Source: Bog-532 sp963830385
Lineage (GTDB): Bacteria > Actinomycetota > Actinomycetes > Streptosporangiales > Streptosporangiaceae
Direction: 5' to 3'
Assembly: GCA_963830385.1 (NCBI GenBank)
Contig: CAWHMD010000005.1
Location: 1,612,001-1,676,000 of the forward strand
Length of the DNA: 64,000 nucleotides
The position numbers and the translations under genes are program-made. Below, piece after piece: positions 14,880 through 24,900 of this stretch (position 1 is the first letter of the stretch; each line of letters starts with the position of its first letter). The notes under the pieces are model-generated. The model had not been told where the DNA came from. It was given only the letters and a program-made list of their open reading frames with translations, and ran no database searches.

Positions 14880-17036
14880 TCAGCCGTTCTGGAGTTCGGT
14901 GAGGAACTGGCCGGCCAGGATCGAGGAGGACGTGTCGGCCGAGCTGCTGGCGGTCAGGACGGTGAACGCCACGTTGCCGCGGTAGCCGACGAACCAGCTC
15001 TGCCACTGGGTGTGCGAGCCGGTGCCGGTCTGGACCAGGGCGGTCTGGCCGTAGACGGGGCTGCCGGCCACGTTCGCGCTCTGGGCCGAGCCGGAGGTCA
15101 CCGTGCGGCGCATCAGCGACCGGAGCGAGCCGAGGGCGCTGGCTGACAGCGTCGACTGGGCCGTCGAGGCCGGGGCGGCCGGGGTAGTGACGAGGACCGG
15201 GTCGTGGTAGACGCCGCTGGCCACGGCGCCCGCCACCAGGGCCATGCCCAGCGGGCTGGCCTGGACGCCCTTGCCGATGGTCTCGCCCGCCAGCTGGCCG
15301 TCGTTGGTGGCGTCGGGGACCTGGCCGGAGAAGGCCGGCAGCGGCAGCCGCCACTTGGAGCCGATCCCGAAGCCGTCGACCGCCTGGCGCAGGGCCGAGT
15401 TGCTCAGGCGCCGCGACAGGCCCGCGAACGCGGTGCTGCAGGCCCGGGCGAAATCGGTGGCGAAGGTCGGGCTGGTGCCGGTAGCCGACGACGCCTGCTG
15501 GTCGCTGAACAGCTGGCCGCCCACGTTGGCGGTGCTCGTGCAGGGGACCTGAGTGCTGGTGGAGAACCCGGTGCCGAGCAGCGCCGCGGTCGACACGATC
15601 GTGAACGCGGTGCCGGGCGAGAGGTCGGCGTTGAGCGCGCCGCCGGCGGGCAGCTGCGCGCCGGGCACCTGCTGGCCCGCCACCGCCAGGATCTTGCCGG
15701 TGGTCGCCTGGACCGCGATGATCTCGGCCGACGCGTCGGGCGCGTCGTGCAGCGCGTTGGTGGCGGCCGCCTGGACCTTCGGGTCGATCGTGGTGGTGAC
15801 CGGCTGGCCGGTGACGCCCTTCCACTGGTTCAGTACCGCGGTCTGCTGGCCGGCGCTGTTCTCGGCGACGATGTCGGTGGTCGGCGAGCCCGCCAGCTGG
15901 TGCTGGTAGGCCGCCTGCAGGCCGGTCAGGCCGACGGTGGTGCCGGGCTGGTAGGAGGCGCCCTCGTCGCGCAGCCGGCTCGAGGCCTCGGTGCCGACGG
16001 TGCCGACGATCTCGCTGGCGTTGGCGGCGAACAGCCGCTGACTGACCCGGTGCACGTTGAGCCCGGGGACCTTGCTCAGATTCGCGGCCAGCTGGCCGTA
16101 GGACGCGGGGTCGAGCGCCAGCAGGGTCAGGAACCGGCCGGGCGGGGCGGCCTGGATCTGGCCCAGCACCTGGGTGGGGTTGAGCTGGGTCACGTCGGCG
16201 AAGTCGTTGGCGGTGGCGGTCGGGTCCTTCAGCATCTTCGGCCAGACACCGACCTGGTAGACGGCCGACGGCACCTGCAGCGGCTGGCCGCTGGCGCTGA
16301 GCACCGGGGCCCGGGGCGGGACCTGGGTCACCACCGCCAGCCGGTCATCCGGGCCGAGCCGCGGGTTGATGACGCTCGCGGCCCAGTCCACCTTCCAGCT
16401 GGAACCGGCCTTGTGCAGCGTGAAGTGACCTGGGTACGCCCACTGGTGGCCGCCCTCGCCGAGGTTCACCGAGGCGGTGAAGTGCGCCTCAGCGGTGTTC
16501 CCGTGCTGGGTGACGGTGCCCATCGACAGGAACAGGGCGGTGGCGTCGAGCTGAGTGAACGCGTCGGACAGGGCGCTGGCCACGGTGGTCTTGGTGCCGG
16601 TGGTGTAGGAGGCGGCCGTCTTGTAGTTGTGCTGCTGCCAAGCCAGCAGGAACGCCTGGACGGTCCCTTCGGCCGAGGACTCCTGGGCAAAACCGTCCGC
16701 GAAACCGGCGGCGACCACGCCGGCGACGACCAGGACCGCGACCAGCCGGATGCGGCGGGCGCGCATCGACAGGCGGCGCGCCTTCTGCTTGGTCCGGGCC
16801 GACGGCGGCCGGGGTGGCAGCGGCCGCGGACCGGATGGACCCGCACCGGCCGGGGCGCCCCCGCCGGCCGGGGCGCCTCCATGGGCGGGGGCTGCTCCGC
16901 TGGAAGAGGCGGCCTCGCTGGAAGGGGCAGCGCCGTTGGCCGGGGCAGCGCCGTTGGTTCGCGATGGGAGCCGGATCGAACGGCCGGTCTTCGCGTGGCT
17001 GCCGCGGTTACCCCGATCACGGGTGTGGAAGGACAC
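14880..17036 (-). CDS. Penicillin-binding protein-like transpeptidase with degenerate active site (MecA-N/PBP dimer/transpeptidase architecture)
   Basis: 718 aa from a GTG at 17036 with GGGGAGGGG before it, 14 bases after smpB. Order: a low-complexity Ala/Pro/Gly cytoplasmic tail (to about 80), one membrane segment (IRLVAVLVVAGVVAAGFADG), an NTF2-like domain, a PBP dimerisation domain, and a C-terminal transpeptidase fold. The expected catalytic motifs are altered: the SxxK site reads TAFT (residues 476-479), SxN reads ACS (532-534) and KTG reads QTA (664-666). The flanks (DLSPG..., FARACSTAF, SPVYGQTALVQTG) align well, so the frame is intact. Probably a non-catalytic PBP with a structural or regulatory role at the cell envelope. 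Confidence 0.88.
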   Translation of the reverse strand: MSFHTRDRGNRGSHAKTGRSIRLPSRTNGAAPANGAAPSSEAASSSGAAPAHGGAPAGGGAPAGAGPSGPRPLPPRPPSARTKQKARRLSMRARRIRLVAVLVVAGVVAAGFADGFAQESSAEGTVQAFLLAWQQHNYKTAASYTTGTKTTVASALSDAFTQLDATALFLSMGTVTQHGNTAEAHFTASVNLGEGGHQWAYPGHFTLHKAGSSWKVDWAASVINPRLGPDDRLAVVTQVPPRAPVLSASGQPLQVPSAVYQVGVWPKMLKDPTATANDFADVTQLNPTQVLGQIQAAPPGRFLTLLALDPASYGQLAANLSKVPGLNVHRVSQRLFAANASEIVGTVGTEASSRLRDEGASYQPGTTVGLTGLQAAYQHQLAGSPTTDIVAENSAGQQTAVLNQWKGVTGQPVTTTIDPKVQAAATNALHDAPDASAEIIAVQATTGKILAVAGQQVPGAQLPAGGALNADLSPGTAFTIVSTAALLGTGFSTSTQVPCTSTANVGGQLFSDQQASSATGTSPTFATDFARACSTAFAGLSRRLSNSALRQAVDGFGIGSKWRLPLPAFSGQVPDATNDGQLAGETIGKGVQASPLGMALVAGAVASGVYHDPVLVTTPAAPASTAQSTLSASALGSLRSLMRRTVTSGSAQSANVAGSPVYGQTALVQTGTGSHTQWQSWFVGYRGNVAFTVLTASSSADTSSSILAGQFLTELQNG

Positions 17037-17050
17037 CGGCCCCCTCCCCG

Positions 17051-17515
17051 TTACCGTCGCCGCCGGAGAGCACGGTCCACCTCCCTGGCCGCGTCCCTGG
17101 CCGCCAGGTCGTGGCGCTTGTCGTAGGTCCGTTTCCCGCGCCCCAGGCCCAGCTCGACCTTGGCCTTGCCATCCTTGAAGTACAGCTCGAGCGGAACCAG
17201 CGTCAACCCTTGCTCGGCCGTCTGGCTGGCCAGCTTGTCGATCTCCTTGCGGTGGAGCAGTAGCTTCCTGGTCCGCCGGACGTCGTGGTTGGTCCAGGTG
17301 CCCTGGGTGTACTCGGGGATGTGCACGTTGTGCAACCACACCTCCCCGTCAGAGATCTGGGCAAACCCGTCCGCAAGGGAGGCCCGGCCTGCTCGCAGCG
17401 ATTTCACCTCGGTACCGGTGAGCACCAGCCCCGCCTCGAAAGTGTCCCCGATCGAGTAGTCGTGCCGGGCGCGGCGATTCCGGGCGATCACCTTTCGCCC
17501 CTGCTCCCGAGCCAC
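17051..17515 (-). CDS. smpB: SsrA-binding protein SmpB
   Basis: 154 aa, full length. The OB-fold core is clear (NRRARHDYSIGDTFEAGLVL, then TEVKSLRAG and LHNVHIPEY), and the C-terminal basic tail (KRHDLAARDAAREVDRALRRRR) that mimics the anticodon arm is present. It delivers tmRNA to stalled ribosomes. The gene is 20 bases downstream of ftsX in an ftsE-ftsX-smpB-PBP run, with ssrA further downstream on the same strand. Confidence 0.97.
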   Translation of the reverse strand: MAREQGRKVIARNRRARHDYSIGDTFEAGLVLTGTEVKSLRAGRASLADGFAQISDGEVWLHNVHIPEYTQGTWTNHDVRRTRKLLLHRKEIDKLASQTAEQGLTLVPLELYFKDGKAKVELGLGRGKRTYDKRHDLAARDAAREVDRALRRRR

Positions 17516-17535
17516 TGTGCTCCTGTCCGTTCATG

Positions 17536-18447
17536 TTAAATACGCAGGTAGCGGCGGAGGGTGAGGAACGACGTCGCGCCGCACAACACCACACCCACGC
17601 ACATCGCGAGGACCACGACCTCGATGAGGTCGCCCGCGCTGAGGCCGACGTTGAAAGTGAAGTACTGCTGTAGGTTATCCAGCCACAGCGATTTCACCGC
17701 AATCAGCAGACCCGCGGCGACCGCCCAGCCGATGAGACCGGCGATCACCCCCTCCAGCAGGAACGGCAGCTGGATATAGAAGTTCGACGCGCCGACCAGC
17801 CGCATGATGCCGGTCTCCCGGCGGCGGTTGAACGCGGACAACCGGATCGTGTTCGCCACCAGCAGGGTCGCGGCGATGAGCAGGACCAGCGCGATGATCA
17901 CGACCGCGTTCCGGGCGCCGTCGAGCAGCTTGTAGAACTTGTCGAGGATGGACCGGTCGTCGATCACCGAGTCCACGCCTGCCTTGTTCGTGACCGACGT
18001 CGCCACCGCGCTGTAGTCAGCCTGCGGGTTCTTCAGCTTGACCTGGAACGAGTCCGGGATATCGCCCTGCTGGACGGTCGACACGAACGACGGGCTGTTG
18101 GAGAACTCCTGCTTGAACCGCTGGTAGGCCTGCGCCTGGGTCTCGTAGGTGACGCTGGCGACCTGAGGGTTCGAGCTGAGCGTCTGCTGGATCTGCTGGC
18201 GCTGGGCCGCGGTGGACGCGCCGTTCTGCTTGCACTGGACGCTGACGCTCTGGGCGGTGCACAGGTAGATGGAGACCTCCACCTTGCCCTGCCAGTAGGT
18301 CCGGGTGCTGTCGACCTGCTTGATGAACAGCAGACCGGTGCCGAGCAGCGACAGGCTGATCGCCACGACCACGATGAGGGCGATGGTCATGGTGAGATTC
18401 CGGCGCAGGCCGATCCAGATCTCCTGGAGAACGAACTGTGCACGCAT
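17536..18447 (-). CDS. ftsX: Cell division ABC transporter permease FtsX
   Basis: 303 aa with a cytoplasmic N-terminus, a first membrane segment (MTIALIVVVAISLSLLGTG), a large extracellular loop containing two cysteines (YLCTAQSVSVQCKQ), and three C-terminal membrane segments. FtsEX couples ATP hydrolysis to activation of cell-wall hydrolases (RipC/NlpC-P60 type in actinobacteria) at the septum. Located 87 bases after ftsE. Confidence 0.96.
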   Translation of the reverse strand: MRAQFVLQEIWIGLRRNLTMTIALIVVVAISLSLLGTGLLFIKQVDSTRTYWQGKVEVSIYLCTAQSVSVQCKQNGASTAAQRQQIQQTLSSNPQVASVTYETQAQAYQRFKQEFSNSPSFVSTVQQGDIPDSFQVKLKNPQADYSAVATSVTNKAGVDSVIDDRSILDKFYKLLDGARNAVVIIALVLLIAATLLVANTIRLSAFNRRRETGIMRLVGASNFYIQLPFLLEGVIAGLIGWAVAAGLLIAVKSLWLDNLQQYFTFNVGLSAGDLIEVVVLAMCVGVVLCGATSFLTLRRYLRI

Positions 18448-18534
18448 ACTCGCTGGTCCCTCGCAGTCCTGCTTCGTGTGGTGGTTGCCCGGCCGGTGCC
18501 GGCGACGGTGCCCCGCCCGCCAGGCTACGGCACC

Positions 18535-19224
18535 TCAGTACGCCTGGCCGTACACTCCGCGAGACTGGTCCCGGACCACCTTGCCGTACTCAAGCTCGAT
18601 GACGCGCTTGCGCATCGAGTCGACGATGGCGGCGTCGTGCGTGGCCATGACCACGGTGGTACCGGTCCGGTTGATGCGGTCGAGCACCTTCATGATGCCG
18701 ATCGAGGTGGCCGGGTCGATGTTGCCGGTGGGCTCGTCGGCCAGCAGGATCATCGGCCGGTTGACGAACGCGCGGGCCATCGCGACCCGCTGCTGCTCGC
18801 CGCCGGACAGCTCGTCGGGCATCCGGTCGTGCTTGCCCTCCAGGCCGACCAGGTCGATGACCTCGGGCACGACCTTGCGGATGAACCGGCGGGGCTTGCC
18901 GATGACCTCCAGCGCGAAGGCCACGTTCTGGTAGACGTTCTTGTTCGGCAGCAGCCGGAAGTCCTGGAACACGCAGCCGATCCGGCGCCGGAGCATGGGC
19001 ACACGCCAGTTCGACAGCCGCGCCAGGTCCCGGCCGGCCACGCGGATGCGGCCGTCGGTGGGCCGTTCTTCCTTGAGCACCAGCCGCAGGAACGTGGATT
19101 TACCCGAGCCGGACGGGCCGACGAGGAAGACGAACTCGCCTTTCTCGACGCCAATGCTGACGTTCTCCAGAGCCGGGCGGCTCTGGCTCGGGTAGATCTT
19201 GCTGACGTTATCGAAATTGATCAC
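18535..19224 (-). CDS. ftsE: Cell division ATP-binding protein FtsE
   Basis: 229 aa ABC ATPase. Walker A GPSGSGKST, signature LSGGEQQRVAMARA, Walker B ILLADEPTGNID and the H-loop MATHD are all intact. The start ATG at 19224 gives MINFDNVSKIYPSQ, typical of FtsE. It forms the FtsEX complex with the next gene and is the likely first gene of the ftsE-ftsX-smpB-PBP transcript. Confidence 0.97.
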   Translation of the reverse strand: MINFDNVSKIYPSQSRPALENVSIGVEKGEFVFLVGPSGSGKSTFLRLVLKEERPTDGRIRVAGRDLARLSNWRVPMLRRRIGCVFQDFRLLPNKNVYQNVAFALEVIGKPRRFIRKVVPEVIDLVGLEGKHDRMPDELSGGEQQRVAMARAFVNRPMILLADEPTGNIDPATSIGIMKVLDRINRTGTTVVMATHDAAIVDSMRKRVIELEYGKVVRDQSRGVYGQAY

Positions 19225-19413
19225 AGGACCATCACAGCGATGTCGGAAATGGATGAGAGTCGCAGCGCCTGGACCGGCGGTCCACCAGAGAAGCGGCCAT
19301 CCAGGCCACGAGCGGGTAGCCTGGATTCGTCAATGGAACAGTGTAGGGGGAAACCCGCGAGCAGAGCCCTATAACGCTCCAAGTGCACGGCACGACCAGC
19401 CGGAAGGACGCCA

Positions 19414-19602
19414 ATGAGCTGCGAACACCTTGCTTGTGCGCGCTGCGGGGGACCGGTGAGCGAGGGTCGCTGCCCGGCCTGCCGGGCGGCCCGGGCCGAG
19501 ATGCACCACGGGCACAACAACTACACCCCCCACGTTCTCATCGCCGCCGCCCTGCTGATCGTTCTGGTGACCCTCCTGGCCGTCCACGGCGTTATGGGTT
19601 AG
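19414..19602 (+). CDS. Small membrane protein with zinc-ribbon-like N-terminus
   Basis: 62 aa with a GGAAGGA ribosome site before the ATG. Cysteines are arranged C3, C8 and C11, then C20 and C23 (CEHLACARCGG...CPAC), followed by a His-rich link (MHHGHNNYTPHV) and one C-terminal membrane helix (LIAAALLIVLVTLLAVHG). This looks like a membrane-tethered zinc ribbon. It converges with prfB and diverges from ftsE. Function unknown. Confidence 0.72.
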   Translation: MSCEHLACARCGGPVSEGRCPACRAARAEMHHGHNNYTPHVLIAAALLIVLVTLLAVHGVMG

Positions 19603-19616
19603 AGACTCCGCGAAAA

Positions 19617-20735
<1,119 letters not shown>

Positions 20736-20908
20736 GGCGGACAGCCTATGCGAGCCGGTGCCTGATGGCGTATGCAGGCGCGACCGTGGTCCCGGGACCG
20801 GTATCCTGCGGACCGGGTCCTGGCACAGCGGCCCGCCCCCCGGAAGCGCGACGGCGGAGGATAGGCTCGGGCTCGGAAGTTTCCCGGTTTCCCCAGCTGA
20901 CAACGAAC

Positions 20909-21922
20909 ATGCGAGCGACTTTTAACCGCTTTCCCAAGGCACTGACGGCCGTCCTCGGGTTGCTGGCGGCCCTGACACTGACGCTGTCGGTGACGGGCTG
21001 CGGTACCACCGCGGACGCCACCACCACGGTGCCCGGCCCGACCCAGGCCTCGGCCCTGAAGGTGTTCAACGCCTACGTCACCGCCCAGCGGGTCGCGGTG
21101 GCCAACCACGACGCGCTGCTGGCGGCGTCGCTGACCAGCAGCTCGCAGTACAGCCTGGTCGCGACCCAGTGGTCCAGCGGCCAGGCGCCGGCCGCCCCCA
21201 GCTACGGCAAGCCGACGCTGTACGTGCCCAAGCTGACCACCTACCCGCAGTGGTTCATGGCCGTCGCGACGGAACACCAGCACGGCCGGGCGGCCGGGAC
21301 GTACCTGATGGTGTTCGACAAGCCGGACGCCGCCGTCAGCTGGGCCCTGGACGGCTCGGTGCTGCTCAGCCCGGGCTCCACGACGCTGCCGGTAGCGGTG
21401 AGGAACGGCTACGCGACCGCGCTGCGCACGACCGACACGAACCTGTTGGTCCGCCCGGACGAGGTGGGCGCCATCCACGCCTCGGTGGTGGACGAAGGGC
21501 CGTCCAGCCCGGCCGCCAAGGTGGTCGCGGCCGGCCCGCTGACCACCGGCCTCTACTCCACCTACGCGGCCAAGGCCCGGCAGGCCCGGGCGGACGGCTA
21601 CTACTACTCCTGGGAGCTGGAGGGCACCAGCTACCCGTTCTTCGCGCTGGCCACCACCGACGGCGGCGCCGTCGTCATGTACACGATGTCGCTGAACACC
21701 GCGGCCTCGCGGGTGAAGCCCGCCAAGGAGCCCATCCCGGTGCCGGACAACCTCAAGTCGGTGGTGCGGGCCACCCAGGCCCCGATCCGCCGGGTGCTGG
21801 ACATCGACTCCACCCTGCAGTACGTGGCCGTCGACCCGCCGCCCGCCAAGAACGGCGGGACGGCGGGCAAGCTCCAGGTCATCGGCAACAGCGGTTTCCC
21901 GACCTACGTGGGCGGCAAGTAG
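20909..21922 (+). CDS. Putative lipoprotein of unknown function
   Basis: 337 aa from the ATG at 20909. Lipoprotein signal peptide ends in SVTGC after a basic MRATFNRFPK start. The body has a repeated alpha-beta character with Tyr/Trp-rich segments (TTYPQWFMAVATEHQHGRAAGTY, DGYYYSWELEGTSYPFFA). Similar actinomycete lipoproteins are annotated only as hypothetical; no enzyme motif seen. It diverges from prfB with an overlap in control regions. Confidence 0.8.
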   Translation: MRATFNRFPKALTAVLGLLAALTLTLSVTGCGTTADATTTVPGPTQASALKVFNAYVTAQRVAVANHDALLAASLTSSSQYSLVATQWSSGQAPAAPSYGKPTLYVPKLTTYPQWFMAVATEHQHGRAAGTYLMVFDKPDAAVSWALDGSVLLSPGSTTLPVAVRNGYATALRTTDTNLLVRPDEVGAIHASVVDEGPSSPAAKVVAAGPLTTGLYSTYAAKARQARADGYYYSWELEGTSYPFFALATTDGGAVVMYTMSLNTAASRVKPAKEPIPVPDNLKSVVRATQAPIRRVLDIDSTLQYVAVDPPPAKNGGTAGKLQVIGNSGFPTYVGGK

Positions 21923-21946
21923 CCCCCGCGGTCAGAGCCCTCCTGG

Positions 21947-24900
21947 TCAGGACGGGTGCGGCAGGGCGCTGGACGCGACCAGCGCCCGGACCGCGCGCAG
22001 GGCCACCGACAGGGTGGTGAACGTGAACCGCTCGCTCTCCCAGATCTCCCCCAGGGTGCGGGTGGCCCGGCCGACGGAGGCGCCGTTGCGCTCGGTCCAG
22101 GCGGCCAGCCGCTCTTCGGGGGTGCCGGCGCCGCCGACCGACAGCACGTCGAGGGTCATGGCCGCGTGGGCGGCGTACAGGTCGTCACGCAGGGCGGCCC
22201 GGGCCATGCTGCTCCACCGGTCGTCGCGCGGCAGCGAGATGATGCGGTCGCGCAGGCGGGCGATCTGCAGCCGGTCGGCCAGGTCGAAGTAGACCTCGGC
22301 GGTCTCCTCGACCCCACGGGAAGCGGCCCCGGCGATGTCCACGATGTCGAACGCGGAGTACGTGGGGACCATGCCGGCCACGATCTCGGCCAGCTCGGGT
22401 GGCACCCCGCGGCCGGCGAACGAATCCCGCCGCTCCTCGAATGTCTCGGCGTCCCGCCCGGTCAGCAGCTTGGGCAGGCCGGACCGGACGGCCAGCACGC
22501 CGTTGCTGAAGTGGTCCACGGTGGCGGTGATGTCGACCGGGGGCCGCCGGTTGTAGAGCAGCCACCGGCAGGCCCGCTCGGTCAGCTTGCGGCCCTCCAG
22601 CAGCAGCGCGATCTGGGTCCCGATGTCCACCGTGCCGTCCAGCTCGATGACCTGGCGCCAGAACTCGCGCAGGCCGAACACCTCACGGGCCACCAGCCAG
22701 GTGCGGGTGATGTCGGGCACCGACGCGCCGGTCTCCTCGTTCAGCCGGAAGATGAACGTGATGCCGGAGGTGTCCACCATCTCGTTCACGACCGAGGTGG
22801 TGATGATCTCGTGGCGCAGCGGGTGGGTGCCCATCCGGCCCGGCTGGGTGGCCCGCAGCGGCGCCGGGAAGTAATCGGTCAGCTCCCGGTGCAGGTACGG
22901 GTCCTCGGCCAGCCCGGAGGCGAGCACCTCCTCGGCGGCCGCGATCTTGGTGTGCGCGAGCAGCAGGGCCAGCTCCGGGTTGGTCAGGCCCTTGCCGGCC
23001 GACCGGCGTTCGGCGATCTCCTTCTCCCCCGGCACTGCGTCCTGGCCGCGCCGGAGCCGGTTGTCCCGCTCCAGCTGGCGCAGGTAGCGGGCGTGCACGT
23101 GCAGCATCTGCGGTCCCTGGGCGCGGGCCGCGGCCAGCGCCATGTTCTGGCCGTAGTTGTGCCGCAGCACCAGCGCGGCGACCTCGTCGGTCATCTCCTG
23201 CAGCAGGTCGTTACGGGTGTCGGTGGTGATCTCGCCGTCCCGGACGGCCCGGTCGAGCAGGATCTTGATGTTGACCTCGTGGTCGGAGGTGTCGACGCCG
23301 GCCGAGTTGTCGATGAAGTCGGTGTCGACCAGGCCGCCGTTCAGCGCGAACTCGATCCGGGCGGCCTGGGTCAGGCCCAGGTTGCCGCCCTCGGCCACCA
23401 CCCGGGCGCGCAGCTGGCTGCCGTCGACCCGGACGTTGTCGTTGGACCGGTCGCCGGCGGCCTCCTGGGTCTCGGAGCTGGCCTTGACGTAGGTGCCGAC
23501 GCCGCCGTTCCACAGCAGGTCGACCGGCGCGGTCAAGATGGCCGAGATCAGCTCGTCCGGCGACAGCGCGAGCGTGCCCTCGTCGATGCCGAGGACCGCC
23601 CGGGCCTGCGGCGACAGCGGCACCGACTTGGCGCTGCGCGGCCACACTCCGCCGCCGGCCGAGATCAGCGCCCGGTCGTAGTCGGTCCAGGACGAGCGGG
23701 CCAGCGCGAACAGCCGCTGCCGCTCGGCGAAGCTGACCGCCGGGTCGGGGTCCGGGTCCACGAAGATGTGCCGGTGGTCGAACGCCGCGACCAGCCTGAG
23801 CTGGTCCGACAGCAGCATCCCGTTGCCGAACACGTCACCGGACATGTCGCCGACGCCGGCCACGGTGAACTGGTCGGTGGCCGGGTTGAGGCCGAGCGTG
23901 GCGAAGTGGTTCTTGACCGACTCCCAGGCCCCGCGGGCGGTGATGCCCATCTTCTTGTGGTCGTAGCCGACCGAGCCGCCGGACGCGAACGCGTCGCCCA
24001 GCCAGAACCCGTAGCGGGCGGCGATCTCGTTGGCCACGTCGGAGAAGGTGGCGGTGCCCTTGTCGGCCGCCACGACCAGGTACGGGTCGTCGCCGTCGTG
24101 CCGGACCACGTCCCGGGGCGGGGTGACCCGTTCGCCCTCCAGGTTGTCGGTGATGTCCAGCATGGCGCTGATGAACGTCTGGTAGCAGGCCAGCACCTCG
24201 CCCTGGTAGGACTCGCGGTCGGCCGGGTCGGGCAGTTGCTTGCACACGAACCCGCCCTTGGCCCCGGACGGGACGATGACGGCGTTCTTGACCTCCTGGG
24301 CCTTGACCAGGCCGAGGATCTCGGTGCGGAAGTCCTCCAGCCGGTCCGACCAGCGCAGGCCGCCCCGGGCCACCCGGCCGAACCGCAGGTGCACCGCCTC
24401 CAGCCGGGGCGAGTACACGAAGATCTCGAACTTCGGCCGCGGCTCCGGCAGGCCCGGCACCTCGCCGGGGTCGAGCTTGACCACCAGGTACGGCGCGTGC
24501 GTGGGCGTGCAGCTGAGCTGGCCTGACAGTGCCGGGCTGGACTGGGCCAGGCTGGACTGGGCCGGGCTGGACTGGGCCGGGCCCGGCGTCGGCTGGATCG
24601 CGGTGCGGTAGTAGTTCGTCCGCAGGGTGGCCCGGATCAGAGCGAGGTAGGAGCGCAGGATGCGGTCGTGGTCGAGGGACACCACGTCGTCCAGCTCGCC
24701 CCGGATCTCCTCCAGCAGGGCCTCGCTGCGCTCGGCCTCGCCACCCTGGTGGGCCGGGTCGAAGCGGGACTCGAACAGCCGGGTCAGGAGCCGGGCCACG
24801 GTCGGGTTGGAGCACAGCACGCGCTGGAGGTAGCCCTGGCTGAACTGGTTGCCCGCCTGCCGCAGGTACTTGGCGTAGGCGCGCAGCACCATGACCTCGC

